A stretch of DNA of 64,000 bases from Flavimaribacter sp039888615 (GTDB lineage Bacteria > Pseudomonadota > Alphaproteobacteria > Rhizobiales > Rhizobiaceae), in assembly GCA_039888615.1 (NCBI GenBank), contig JBDQQS010000010.1; one strand, written 5' to 3'. Under the pieces are notes generated by a model. That model was given only the letters and a program-made list of their open reading frames with translations, ran no database searches and was not told where the DNA came from. The position numbers were made by a program, and so were the translations under genes. Shown in pieces: positions 24,394 through 33,594 of the stretch. Every line of letters begins with the position of its first letter. Within the stretch, counting starts at the first letter, position 1.

Positions 24394-25224
24394 TCAGTTC
24401 GTCACGTTGGGCGCGTTCGGGAAGAACAGTTGCTTGCCGTCGAGCCGGTAGGAGGCAATCGCCTTCTGGCCCTCGTCCGACAACATCCAGTCGACGAAGG
24501 CCTGGCCAAGGTCGGATTTGGCGCGCGGACATTTCTCTGCATTGACGAGGATCACGCCGTACTGGTTGAACAGCGCCTTGTCGCCCTCCACCAGAATTTC
24601 GTGATCGGCCCTATTGCCAAATGCGATCCAGGTCGCCCGGTCGGTCATGGTGTAGCCGTCCATGCCAATGGTCGCGTTGAGCGTGGCGCCCATTCCAGAG
24701 CCGGTTTCGCGATACCATTGTCCGCTGCTTTGCGACGGGTCGACACCCGCAGCCTTCCAGAGCGCGACTTCCTTCTTGTTGGTGCCTGAATCATCGCCGC
24801 GAGACACGAATATATTTTCGCTGTCAGCGATCTTGTTCAACGCAGCCGACGCGTCCTTCATACCCTTGACGTCAGCCGGATCAGCCGGCGGACCGACGAT
24901 GATGAAATCGTTGTACATCACGTCCGTGCGTTCAACCCCGTAGCCTTCCGCGACGAATTTTTCTTCCGCCGGCTTTGCGTGCACCAGAAGAACATCGCCG
25001 TCGCAATTGCGCGCATTCTTGATGGCCTGCCCTGTTCCAACCGCGACAACCCGGATCTGGACGCCGGATTTGTCCTCGTAGATCGGCAGGATGTAATCGT
25101 AGAGGCCGGAATTCTGTGTCGAGGTCGTTGACTGGACAACGACGAAATCGTCAGCCATCGCGCCCCCTGCCGTCATGGCGACCACAGTGGAAACGGCCAT
25201 GAAGCGTGCAAGATGTCTGTTCAT
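24394..25224 (-). CDS. tupA: Tungstate ABC transporter substrate-binding protein
   Basis: A 276-residue periplasmic binding protein with a signal peptide (MNRHLARFMAVSTVVAMTAGG, cleavage after AMA). The mature protein starts with the oxyanion-binding VVQSTTSTQNSGLYDYILP typical of TupA (TTS motif), and further contacts lie in VSRGDDSGTNKKE and in YRETGSGMGATL. It captures tungstate (or molybdate) for formate-dehydrogenase-type enzymes. A good GGGGAG ribosome binding site fixes the start; an in-frame extension to 25779 is an artefact. It is the last gene of the operon, 26 bp from tupC. Confidence 0.92.
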   Translation of the reverse strand: MNRHLARFMAVSTVVAMTAGGAMADDFVVVQSTTSTQNSGLYDYILPIYEDKSGVQIRVVAVGTGQAIKNARNCDGDVLLVHAKPAEEKFVAEGYGVERTDVMYNDFIIVGPPADPADVKGMKDASAALNKIADSENIFVSRGDDSGTNKKEVALWKAAGVDPSQSSGQWYRETGSGMGATLNATIGMDGYTMTDRATWIAFGNRADHEILVEGDKALFNQYGVILVNAEKCPRAKSDLGQAFVDWMLSDEGQKAIASYRLDGKQLFFPNAPNVTN

Positions 25225-25250
25225 TGAAACTCCCCTTTTCAAAATAAAGT

Positions 25251-26006
25251 TCAAATCAGCAAGCGTCCTGATATGAACGCCTCGGCTGTTTCGGATTGCG
25301 GACGCTGAAAAAAATCGTCGGTTGCAGCGCGTTCGACGATTCGCCCATGATGCATAAGAATGATCTCGTCCGCGACCCTTTTCGCCTGGGCGAGATCGTG
25401 GGCGACCATGACGGCGCGCATGCCCTTGACGCTGGCGTCCCGCACCATCGTTTCGATCGCCAGGACAGAAGCCGGATCGAGGCTCGATGTGGGTTCGTCG
25501 AGGAACAGCAGATCCGGATGCGTGGCCAAGGCCCGAACCAGAGCAAGACGTTGCCTTTCGCCGCCTGAGAGCACACGGGCCGACGCATGGGCGAAGCGCT
25601 CCATGCCTGCCTCGCCAAGCGAGGTTTCGGCGCGCCGGCGCGCCTCGTTGCGACTGTGACCGACAGCGCGCAGGGCGTATTCGACATTCGCCCTGACGGA
25701 GCGACGCAGCAGAACCGCATGCTGCAGCACCATGCCGAAACGGCAGTAGCGCGACCGGGAGGGCGGCGTGCCATTCCATCGCACCTTGCCGCGGTCGGGC
25801 TGACGCAATCCGGCGAGCAGATTGAGAAGCAGCGACTTGCCTGCGCCATTGGGCCCCACAATGACGGTGGTTCCATGACCTGCGATCTCGAAGCTTTCAA
25901 CATCGAGCAGCACCCTGCCCTTGCGGCTTACCTTGAGTTCCGTTCCGGTGACGGGAAGAACCGGCATCGCCTGGCGCTGCACGGCCGACAGCAAATCTTC
26001 ACGCAT
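25251..26006 (-). CDS. tupC: Tungstate ABC transporter ATP-binding protein
   Basis: A 251-residue ABC ATPase. Walker A is GPNGAGKS (51-58), the Q-loop region contains MVLQHAVLLRRSV, the signature is LSGGERQR, Walker B is LLFLDEPTSSLD and the switch His is in VAHDLAQ. It drives the TupB permease. The N-terminal 20 residues are an unusual extension ahead of the first strand. The start overlaps the permease end by eight bases. Confidence 0.92.
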   Translation of the reverse strand: MREDLLSAVQRQAMPVLPVTGTELKVSRKGRVLLDVESFEIAGHGTTVIVGPNGAGKSLLLNLLAGLRQPDRGKVRWNGTPPSRSRYCRFGMVLQHAVLLRRSVRANVEYALRAVGHSRNEARRRAETSLGEAGMERFAHASARVLSGGERQRLALVRALATHPDLLFLDEPTSSLDPASVLAIETMVRDASVKGMRAVMVAHDLAQAKRVADEIILMHHGRIVERAATDDFFQRPQSETAEAFISGRLLI

Positions 26007-26706
26007 AGGCGCGCCTGACGGCTGCGGCGCGGGACATGAACACGAGCGCGTTCACGGCGAAGGCGATGGTGACCAGGATGAAGCCCAGGCCGAGCGCCAA
26101 AGCGAGGTTTCCCTTGGAGGTTTCAAGCGCGATCGTTGTCGTCATGACCCGCGTGACATGGTTGATGTTTCCGCCAACGATGATCACGGCGCCGACTTCC
26201 GCCACCGCCCGGCCAAAACCCGCGAGCAGCGTCGTCAAAAGGCTGTAGCGCCCCTCCCACAGAAGCGTTTTCAATTGCGCCAGATTGCCCAGGCCGTAAA
26301 GGACGAGTTGGTCGCGATATTCATCGTGCAGATCTTCGAGTGTCTGACGGGCGAGCGCGGCGACGATGGGCGTGACGAGAATGGTTTGGGCGATGATCAT
26401 CGCGGTCGGCGTATAAAGCAATTGCAGCGGGCCAAGGACGCCTGCGCTCGACAGCAGCATGTAGACGACGAGACCGACGACGACCGGCGGCAGACCCATC
26501 AGCGCGGAAATCGTGATGACAAGCAGTCCCCTGCCCGGGAAGCGCGCGACGGCGAGGAAGGCGCCGACCGGAAAGCCGACGAGTGCAGCCATCGCGACGG
26601 CGCTGAGGCTGACCCGCATCGACAGCCACACGACCTCGAGAAGATCGGGGTCGAGCGAAATGACCAGCCTGAACGCCTCCAAAAATGACGCCGCGAAATC
26701 CTGCAT
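25999..26706 (-). CDS. tupB: Tungstate ABC transporter permease
   Basis: A 235-residue inner-membrane permease with about five to six transmembrane segments. The EAA-like coupling loop is near RDQLVLYGLGNLAQLKTL, and IIVGGNINHVTRVMTT is characteristic of TupB. It is the first gene of the tupB-tupC-tupA operon. Upstream, 26742-26761 holds two copies of TTGCGCA and 26836-26849 a dyad, which may be the operator. Confidence 0.92.
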   Translation of the reverse strand: MQDFAASFLEAFRLVISLDPDLLEVVWLSMRVSLSAVAMAALVGFPVGAFLAVARFPGRGLLVITISALMGLPPVVVGLVVYMLLSSAGVLGPLQLLYTPTAMIIAQTILVTPIVAALARQTLEDLHDEYRDQLVLYGLGNLAQLKTLLWEGRYSLLTTLLAGFGRAVAEVGAVIIVGGNINHVTRVMTTTIALETSKGNLALALGLGFILVTIAFAVNALVFMSRAAAVRRAYA

Positions 26707-26741
26707 CCGTGCGTTTGTCTCCTCTCCATTGAAACCGTGTA

Positions 26742-26849
26742 TTGCGCAAACGCCTTGCGCATTCCATCAAAAACGTCCGGCGGGGTGAAACAAAACCACC
26801 AATAGTTTGACGCCATTGCGAAGGGCGTTCGCGTTGCGACATTTGTCGC
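26742..26849. promoter_or_regulatory. Candidate regulatory region upstream of the tungstate operon
   Basis: The gap between tupB (start 26706) and the patatin gene contains a perfect 8-bp palindrome TTGCGCAA (26742-26749), a second TTGCGCA 13 bp on (26755-26761), and a dyad GCGACA-TT-TGTCGC (26836-26849). A metal- or oxyanion-responsive repressor would bind here if the operon is tungstate-controlled. The sites do not match the ModE consensus known to me. Confidence 0.35.
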
Positions 26850-26898
26850 GCATACACGAAAGGAAACGCGCAACGAGCGAAGCCCGATGAGACGCGGC

Positions 26899-27825
26899 TT
26901 AGTTAGCGCCTTGCGCAGCCCCATCCAGAAGATCGCCCAGCCTTTGTTTTGCATCTTCCTTTGCAATCTTCGCGGCAAGCAGGATTTCATCGATACGATG
27001 AAAGTCCATGCTGGCGAAGCCGCCGACATCGGGGCGAACAAGCAGGTCGGGCTGGATCCGCTTCAGGCGCTCGTTGACCAGCGAATGCAAGGCGATCTGT
27101 GAGGAACCGATCCAGGTGTCCATTGCGCCGGGGGTGGGACCGGTGGCTCGGAAGCCGTTTCCGGTCACGTCGACGGCGATGACAAGTCCCGGCTGGTCGG
27201 CAAGGATGTCAAACGGGGTGGGATTGACGAACCCCCCGTCTATAAGCACGCGATCCCGCCACCGAACAGGCGAAAGAAGCACCGGAAGCGCTGCGGACGC
27301 GCCGATCGCCTTTTTCAACGGCCCGTCCTCGATCACGAACTCCTCCTCGCGATAGAAGTCTGCTGTCACGATTCGCATCGGCGTGCGCAGGCCCGTGAAT
27401 TCGTCAGGAACGGCGTCAGGCAGTATGGCGGACATCAGCACTTCCGGATCAAGCGCGGCCGAGTTCCCCATGGCGAAAACCGATGCCCAGCTGCCGGGAT
27501 TACCGGGAAACAGACGGCGCAACGTGTTCAGCCGGCTTGAGAGAAGATCGATAGCAAAGGCCCTGATCTCCAGCCCGGACATGCCGCTGGCATACATGGC
27601 TCCAATGATCGCGCCCATTGACGTGCCGGCGATCATTGAAGGTTGGACGCCAAGATCATCCAGCGCTTCCAGAACCGGAATATGGGCAAGTCCGCGCGCT
27701 GCGCCGCCGCCGAGAGCGATGGCGCATCCCGAGCCCGCAGATGCGCGCGCAGCGCCGGACGCGCCCGCGACAAGCGACAGCGAAGCTGCTTTCAGAATAT
27801 CGCGACGCCCGAAAGAAAAGGTCAT
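26899..27825 (-). CDS. Tat-exported patatin-like phospholipase
   Basis: A 308-residue patatin-fold lipid acyl hydrolase. The oxyanion loop is GGGAARG (39-45), the nucleophile is Ser69 in GTSMG, and the catalytic Asp sits in VLIDGGFVNP. The N-terminus FGRRDILKAASLSLVAG has a twin-arginine pair (Arg7-Arg8), so export through Tat is likely. The start ATG 27825 overlaps the end of the membrane hydrolase gene by four bases, so the two are coupled. It is paralogous to the gene at 52456-53352. Substrate: probably a phospholipid. Confidence 0.88.
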   Translation of the reverse strand: MTFSFGRRDILKAASLSLVAGASGAARASAGSGCAIALGGGAARGLAHIPVLEALDDLGVQPSMIAGTSMGAIIGAMYASGMSGLEIRAFAIDLLSSRLNTLRRLFPGNPGSWASVFAMGNSAALDPEVLMSAILPDAVPDEFTGLRTPMRIVTADFYREEEFVIEDGPLKKAIGASAALPVLLSPVRWRDRVLIDGGFVNPTPFDILADQPGLVIAVDVTGNGFRATGPTPGAMDTWIGSSQIALHSLVNERLKRIQPDLLVRPDVGGFASMDFHRIDEILLAAKIAKEDAKQRLGDLLDGAAQGAN

Positions 27826-29489
27826 TCGGCCATAGCCTCCCCGTTGGAGCAGCCGTTCTGGAAACCATTGTTGCAATGCGCTTTCAGTCGCTCGGTATCG
27901 GCCGCCGTCCAGTCTTCCGGCGCAGTCACCTCGACCCAGGGATCGATATAGTCATGCGCATAGTAGGCGTGACCGTAGCCCGCGGGGGCGGCGGTGGACA
28001 GCGCCATGTCGAGGGCCAGTTGAAACTGCGTGACGACAGGCATGAAACGCAGATAAGGCGAAACGCCCCTGCCCGGCGGCTCGCGCATCCAGACCGGCGG
28101 CCGAAAGGCGGACAAAGAATCGAAGAACACGATCGGGTCGCTCGGATATTGCAGGAAAACCATGCGCATGTCGCCCCAGTCGGCGTAAGCGGCGTCGTCC
28201 TCTCCCGGCGCACTGTAGCGGATCAGCGATCCGTCGCCGATTTTCGGCAGGACCCACGGCGTGCCTTCATTGCGCGCGTGCTGCACCTTGTTCCAGAATT
28301 CCGACGGGAATGGCGGACCGGCCCAGAACGCGCCGTCAATCGGATCATTGACCAACTGGAAAAGCGTCGTCGCGTACATTGACGACCATGCGCCCAGACT
28401 CAAGCCGTGGATGTAAAGCCGCGGCCGCCGATCGGCCGGCAGCGTGGTCCAGTAATCATATATGGTTGAAATCGTCGCCGAGGCCTGATCAAGGCCGGTT
28501 CTGGTTTCGAACAACAGCGCGAAAGGCGACTGCAGATAGGAATATTGCACCGCGACCGTCGCGATGTCGCCGTTGTGCATATATTCCAGTGGATCGTGCG
28601 ATCCCGGATCCATCCAGCCGGTTCCGGTCGGGCTGACCAGCACCAGAACCTTGCGGTCGAAAGCGCCGAGCCGGATCAGCTCGGCGAGCGCAAGGTCAGC
28701 GCGCTCCTGCGGCGTATCAGCGTTGGCGCGGCCGACATAGACGCGCACGGGATCGAGCGCCGGCTTTCCGGTAAACGCAGAGATCGCCGCGGCGTCCGGG
28801 CCGCCGGTTACGAAATCGCGTCCGGGCTGACCCATTTCCTCCCACCCGACCAGGGATTCGGCGCTGCCGGGAATGCGGGCGAGCGTGGGCGCGGGCGGCG
28901 CCCTTTCGAACAGGTTCTGACCGGCCTCATAGGCCTCGTCCATGGCCGAAATGGCGGTGTCGAGCAGCCCGTCGCGCGTGACGACGAACAGCACCAGAAA
29001 CACGATGACCAGACCCAGCACATTGGCTCTTCGCGGCGGCATGACGCGGTGAAGGCGCGTGCGGACGAAACGGGAGAAAAATGCAATCAGCGCGCCGACG
29101 CCGAACAGAACAAGGAACACGACCAGGGCGATCAGCAGCATCTGGATCAGGTGCGCGTCGTCCACAGGCTCCATTCCCATGCGGGCGCGTATATCGTTCT
29201 GCCACAAAAGCGCGTAGCGCAGCGACAGCGCCAGGATGACAAGAACGCCGACAGCGGCGACCGCCTTCACGATATACAGGAGACGACCGCGCAACACCGG
29301 CATGTCCGCCGCCGTCCAGAGCAGTTCGACAATCCGCCAGGCGAGGTATCCGAGCGCCATGACGATGCCGCCGAGAGCGCCTTGCAGAACCGGATCACGC
29401 GGAATCAGCGACGGCGTCAGGGAGGCGGCGAGAAACAGGAGCCCGAGCAGGACGCCGAAAGACGAGAACGGCGATAAAATGCGTTTCAT
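27822..29489 (-). CDS. Membrane-anchored alpha/beta-hydrolase family protein
   Basis: A 555-residue protein with about five N-terminal membrane helices (residues 10-170) followed by a large hydrolase domain of the Abhydrolase_9 type. The nucleophile elbow is IHGLSLGAWSS (Ser near 371). This family is uncharacterised; members are thought to be esterases or lipases at the inner membrane. It overlaps the Tat-exported patatin by four bases, so both would be made together and may act on the same lipids. Confidence 0.85.
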   Translation of the reverse strand: MKRILSPFSSFGVLLGLLFLAASLTPSLIPRDPVLQGALGGIVMALGYLAWRIVELLWTAADMPVLRGRLLYIVKAVAAVGVLVILALSLRYALLWQNDIRARMGMEPVDDAHLIQMLLIALVVFLVLFGVGALIAFFSRFVRTRLHRVMPPRRANVLGLVIVFLVLFVVTRDGLLDTAISAMDEAYEAGQNLFERAPPAPTLARIPGSAESLVGWEEMGQPGRDFVTGGPDAAAISAFTGKPALDPVRVYVGRANADTPQERADLALAELIRLGAFDRKVLVLVSPTGTGWMDPGSHDPLEYMHNGDIATVAVQYSYLQSPFALLFETRTGLDQASATISTIYDYWTTLPADRRPRLYIHGLSLGAWSSMYATTLFQLVNDPIDGAFWAGPPFPSEFWNKVQHARNEGTPWVLPKIGDGSLIRYSAPGEDDAAYADWGDMRMVFLQYPSDPIVFFDSLSAFRPPVWMREPPGRGVSPYLRFMPVVTQFQLALDMALSTAAPAGYGHAYYAHDYIDPWVEVTAPEDWTAADTERLKAHCNNGFQNGCSNGEAMAE

Positions 29490-29725
29490 GACGATTGATC
29501 CCCCGCGTAAAAGCCGACGCCGACAATAACGGCGAAGAGTTTAACGACGGGTGTGCATGTTTCGAAAGTCTTTACGGAAATTTTTTTGAACCGGAAGAAC
29601 GACGCCGCTTTCAAAACGTCGGAGGTCTTGCAGTTTGGCTGCTTGCAGGATGCAAGGGGCCAACACGTTTTTCACAGTTGCCAAGCGGCCCGGTATTCTC
29701 CAAGACCCTGTAGCGGAGGGTGCGC

Positions 29726-31387
29726 ATGGATTGTGATGTGGGAATTGTCGGCGGCGGGCCGTTTGGCCTGATGCTCGCCAACGAGCTTGGGCGGCGCGGC
29801 GTCTCTGCGATACTGTTCGACGAGAAACCCTCGACGGCGTTCAATCCGCAGGCCAACGCGACCCAGGCGCGGACAATGGAGCACTATCGGCGGCTGGGAT
29901 TCGCGGACGAGATAAGAGCGCTCGGCATGCCGGAGGATTTTCCGACTGACATCGCCTATTTCATCCGCTATGCGACCCATGAACTGGCCCGTTTCAGGCT
30001 GCCCTCGGCGCGCGAGGCAAAGAGCCGCATCGCCTCGCTTGGCGGGTCATGGAGCGCGGCGGAGATGCCGCACCGCGTCTCGCAGAAGTTCGTCGAACAG
30101 GTGCTTCGAGACCACGCGGAAAAGCTCGACGGCGTCTCAGTCCATTACGGCTGGAAGGTCGTCGGTTTTAAAGACAGCGCACACGGCGTCGCCGTCGAGG
30201 CCGAGGAAGTAGAGACGGGATCGCGCCGCACGATACGGTGCCGGTATATGGCGGCCGGCGACGGCGCCCGCAGCTTCGTTCGCCGCCAGTTGGGATATCG
30301 CATGGGGGGCGAAACCGGCGTCGTGCGCGATTTCTTTGGCGGACGAATGTTCGCGCTTTATCTGCGCTGCCCGGAATTCTACGAAGCCTCGCCGTTTGCG
30401 CCTGCCTGGATGAATGTGACGTTCAACGCGCAAAGGCGCGCCTTTATGGCGGCGGTCGACGGGCGCGGCGAATTCGCCTTCCATACGCAGCTTCGCGATG
30501 GCGAGGACGCGGACAGGATGAGCGACGACGAGGCGCTTGACGTGTTCCGCTCGGCGGTCGGTCGTGCGGTCAATGCGGAAATCCTGTCGCGCGGAACCTG
30601 GACGGCCGGCCACGCGCTGGTTGCAGAGCGGTTCGCCGCAGGCCGGGTCTTTCTCGGCGGCGACGCCGTGCATCTGTTCACGCCGGCCGGCGGGCTTGGC
30701 TACAACACGGCGATCGACGATGCGGTCAATCTCGGCTGGAAACTCGCCGCCGTGGTGAAAGAAATTTCGCCGCCTGCGATGCTCGACAGCTACGAAATCG
30801 AGCGGCGACCGGTCGCGATCCGCAACACCGGCTTCGCCCGCCGCTTTGCCGAATCGCTGGGCAACTACACGCCGCAACCGGGGCTGGAGGACGACACCGA
30901 CGAGGGCGCCCGGCTGCGCGAAGCCGCGGGCGCCTATCTCGAGGCGCATGGCCGGGCGGAATTCAACATCCCGGGCGTCACCTTTGGCGCGCGCTATGAC
31001 GGCTCGTCGATCATTCTCGGTGAAGACCGCGAACCGGTCGAGGACAGGCCGGACCACTATGCGCCGACCGCATCACCGGGCGGGCGGGCGCCGCATTTCT
31101 GGTTCGACGAAACCACGTCGCTTTATGATCTGTTCGGCTTTGAGTGGACGTTGCTGCGCCTCGGCGGGACCTCGCCGGAAGCGGCGAGCATGATCGCCGA
31201 GGCGGAGCGTCGCGGCATGCCGCTCAAGGTTCTGGACATAGACGATCCCGAGGTCGCCGCCCTTTATGAGGCGCCGCTTGTTCTTGTACGGCCCGATCAG
31301 ATCGTGGCCTGGCGGGGAGCGGACGACAGCACGACGCGGTATGTTCTCGACACGGTGTTGGGAGAGCGCTCGTCCGCCTCTGCGTGA
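29726..31387 (+). CDS. FAD-dependent aromatic-type monooxygenase
   Basis: A 553-residue flavoprotein of the p-hydroxybenzoate hydroxylase class, close to 3-(3-hydroxyphenyl)propionate hydroxylase. The dinucleotide motif is VGIVGGGPFGLMLA (5-18), and the second FAD motif GGDAVHLFTPAGGLGYN is at about 310-326. It should insert one oxygen atom into a phenol-like ring using NAD(P)H. ATG 29726 lies five bases after GGAGGG (29715-29720); an in-frame GTG at 29720 overlaps it. No ring-cleavage gene is beside it, so the pathway is unknown. Confidence 0.85.
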   Translation: MDCDVGIVGGGPFGLMLANELGRRGVSAILFDEKPSTAFNPQANATQARTMEHYRRLGFADEIRALGMPEDFPTDIAYFIRYATHELARFRLPSAREAKSRIASLGGSWSAAEMPHRVSQKFVEQVLRDHAEKLDGVSVHYGWKVVGFKDSAHGVAVEAEEVETGSRRTIRCRYMAAGDGARSFVRRQLGYRMGGETGVVRDFFGGRMFALYLRCPEFYEASPFAPAWMNVTFNAQRRAFMAAVDGRGEFAFHTQLRDGEDADRMSDDEALDVFRSAVGRAVNAEILSRGTWTAGHALVAERFAAGRVFLGGDAVHLFTPAGGLGYNTAIDDAVNLGWKLAAVVKEISPPAMLDSYEIERRPVAIRNTGFARRFAESLGNYTPQPGLEDDTDEGARLREAAGAYLEAHGRAEFNIPGVTFGARYDGSSIILGEDREPVEDRPDHYAPTASPGGRAPHFWFDETTSLYDLFGFEWTLLRLGGTSPEAASMIAEAERRGMPLKVLDIDDPEVAALYEAPLVLVRPDQIVAWRGADDSTTRYVLDTVLGERSSASA

Positions 31388-31454
31388 CGCGTTTACCCCT
31401 TAACAACATCACGCTCCGGCTTTCCTTGCGCCCGCGAATCTCCGATGATGCGCC

Positions 31455-33320
31455 ATGGCCGTCAAACTTCTTTCAGAGACGCTGATAAACCAGATCGCCG
31501 CCGGTGAAGTGATCGAGCGGCCGGCGAGCGTCGTCAAGGAACTGGTCGAGAACGCGATCGACGCCGGGGCGCGGCGCATCGAGGTCGCAACGGCCGCAGG
31601 CGGCAAGTCGCTGATCCGGGTGACGGACAATGGCTGCGGCATGGGGCCGGACGATCTGGGGCTTGCCGTGCAGCGCCACTGCACGTCGAAGATCGACGGA
31701 GACCTGGACCATATCTCGACGCTCGGCTTTCGCGGCGAGGCGCTGCCGTCGATTGGCTCGGTCGCCAAGCTGCGTATCCAGAGCCGGCCCGACGACGCCG
31801 ACACCGGTTTCGAAGTCCGGGTTGAAGGCGGCCGGATGACCGAACCCAGGCCCTCGCCCGGCAACAAGGGCACGATCGTCGAGGTTCGGGACCTGTTTTT
31901 CGCGACGCCCGCGCGTCTGAAATTCATGAAGAGCGAGCGCGCCGAGACAGGCGCGATCACCGAGGTCGTGCGCCGCATGGCGATCGCCTTTCCGCAAGTG
32001 CGCTTCGCGCTTTCAGGACCCGACCGGACCAGCCTCGAATTCCCGGCGACCGAGGCTGACCGCCTCGCGCGCATCGCCCAGATTCTCGGCCGGGACTTCA
32101 AAGACAACGCCATCGCGCTCGACGCCGTGCGGGAAGACGTCCGGCTTACGGGCTTTGCCTGCGTGCCGACATTCAATCGGGGCAATTCGCTGCATCAGTA
32201 TATGTTCGTGAACGGGCGGCCGGTGCAGGACAAGTTGCTGATTTCGGCGATCCGCGGAGCCTATGCCGACACGGTCCCGCGCGGGCGCTATCCGGTGGCG
32301 ACCCTCTTCATCGAGCTCGATCCGGCGCTGGTGGACGTCAATGTCCATCCGGCGAAGGCCGATGTCCGGTTCCGCGATCCGGGGCTGGTGCGCGGTCTCA
32401 TCGTCGGCGCGATTCGGGAGGCCCTGACGCGCGAAGGCGGCCGCGCCTCGACGCTCGGCGCCGAGGGGATGATGCAGGCCTTTCGACCGGGTTTCGGACG
32501 GCAATCCGCTGCGCCGCAGGGCCGTCCTGCGGGCTTTGGCAATCCGGCAGCCTTCGGTGGCGGGCAACGCCCGCAGAATTACACCATGGATCAATCGCCC
32601 TTTCGTCCCCTTGAGACGGCGGCGGTTACAGGTTTTGCCGAGGAGCGACAGGCCGTCTTCGGCGCCATCGATAGCCCAAGCGCGCGTGGCGAGAGGCCGC
32701 CGGTTTACGACCATGCGACGCCCGCGGACGATGCGACGCACCATCCTCTGGGCGCGGCGCGGGCGCAGCTGCATGAAAACTACATCGTCGCCCAGACCCG
32801 CAACGGCCTCGCCGTGATCGACCAGCACGCGGCGCATGAACGCCTCGTTTACGAGGCGCTGAAGCAATCGCTCCACGCGAACCGGACGCCGTCGCAGGTC
32901 TTGCTCATTCCGGAGATTGTCGACCTTGCCGAGGAGGACTGCGACCGTTTCATGGCCCATGCCGACGCCTTTGCGGAGCTTGGACTTGCGGTCGAGCGTT
33001 TCGGCCCCGGTGCGCTGGCCGTGCGCGAGACGCCGGCGATCCTTGGCGAGATCGACGCCGCCGGTCTCGTGCGCCAGCTTGCCGACGACATCGCCGAATG
33101 GGAAGATGCGAGCGGCCTGAAATCGCGCATCGACCATGTCGCGGCAACGATGGCGTGCCATGGTTCGGTGCGCTCGGGCAGACGCCTCACGATCGAGGAA
33201 ATGAATACGCTGTTGCGCCAAATGGAAGCGACGCCGGGCTCCGGCCAATGCAATCACGGCCGCCCGACCTATATTGAACTTAAACTATCTGATATTGAGA
33301 AGTTGTTCGGTCGGCGATAG
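31455..33320 (+). CDS. mutL: DNA mismatch repair protein MutL
   Basis: A 621-residue GHKL ATPase. N-terminal motifs: Glu29 in VVKELVENAIDAG, DNGCGM near 57 and GFRGEAL near 95. The C-terminal domain carries the endonuclease motif DQHAAHERLVYE (about 456-467, DQHA-x2-E-x4-E) and CNHGRP near 600. This form nicks DNA itself and needs no MutH, as is normal for alphaproteobacteria. The Ala/Gly/Arg/Pro-rich linker around 340-420 is unstructured. Downstream is a small DUF2093 gene. Confidence 0.97.
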   Translation: MAVKLLSETLINQIAAGEVIERPASVVKELVENAIDAGARRIEVATAAGGKSLIRVTDNGCGMGPDDLGLAVQRHCTSKIDGDLDHISTLGFRGEALPSIGSVAKLRIQSRPDDADTGFEVRVEGGRMTEPRPSPGNKGTIVEVRDLFFATPARLKFMKSERAETGAITEVVRRMAIAFPQVRFALSGPDRTSLEFPATEADRLARIAQILGRDFKDNAIALDAVREDVRLTGFACVPTFNRGNSLHQYMFVNGRPVQDKLLISAIRGAYADTVPRGRYPVATLFIELDPALVDVNVHPAKADVRFRDPGLVRGLIVGAIREALTREGGRASTLGAEGMMQAFRPGFGRQSAAPQGRPAGFGNPAAFGGGQRPQNYTMDQSPFRPLETAAVTGFAEERQAVFGAIDSPSARGERPPVYDHATPADDATHHPLGAARAQLHENYIVAQTRNGLAVIDQHAAHERLVYEALKQSLHANRTPSQVLLIPEIVDLAEEDCDRFMAHADAFAELGLAVERFGPGALAVRETPAILGEIDAAGLVRQLADDIAEWEDASGLKSRIDHVAATMACHGSVRSGRRLTIEEMNTLLRQMEATPGSGQCNHGRPTYIELKLSDIEKLFGRR

Positions 33321-33360
33321 GAGATCCGGCCAAGCCAAGAAGATACGACGAGGGAAAGGG

Positions 33361-33594
33361 ATGAACAAGTTTGAAGGCCATGGGTCTGGCGAAGCCAAGA
33401 TCCGCTATCTCGACTCCGATTTCCAGGTCATCACGCCCGGTTCCTTTGTCCGCTGCGCGATTACCGGCGAATCCATTCCACTGGAGGAGCTGAAATACTG
33501 GAGCGTGGCGCGACAGGAGCCTTATGCGAATATCCAGGCCTCGGTCGAGGCGGACCGGATCGCCGGCGTATTGCCCAATCAGACCGGCGGCTGA
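33361..33594 (+). CDS. DUF2093 domain-containing protein
   Basis: A 77-residue protein of the DUF2093 family, common in Rhizobiales next to mutL and lpxK. It shows the core AKIRYLDSDFQVITPGSFV, CAITGESIPLEELKYWSV and RQEPYA. No function is established; it resembles a small zinc-ribbon-like fold only loosely, with a single Cys. ATG 33361 follows AAAGGGAT; a longer frame from 33274 overlaps mutL. It ends inside the lpxK tail, overlapping convergently by 16 bases. Confidence 0.88.
   Translation: MNKFEGHGSGEAKIRYLDSDFQVITPGSFVRCAITGESIPLEELKYWSVARQEPYANIQASVEADRIAGVLPNQTGG

Noticed and set aside
25225..25779. Long N-terminal extension of tupA
   Set aside because: It would overlap tupC on the same strand in another frame; the signal peptide and ribosome binding site place the start at 25224.
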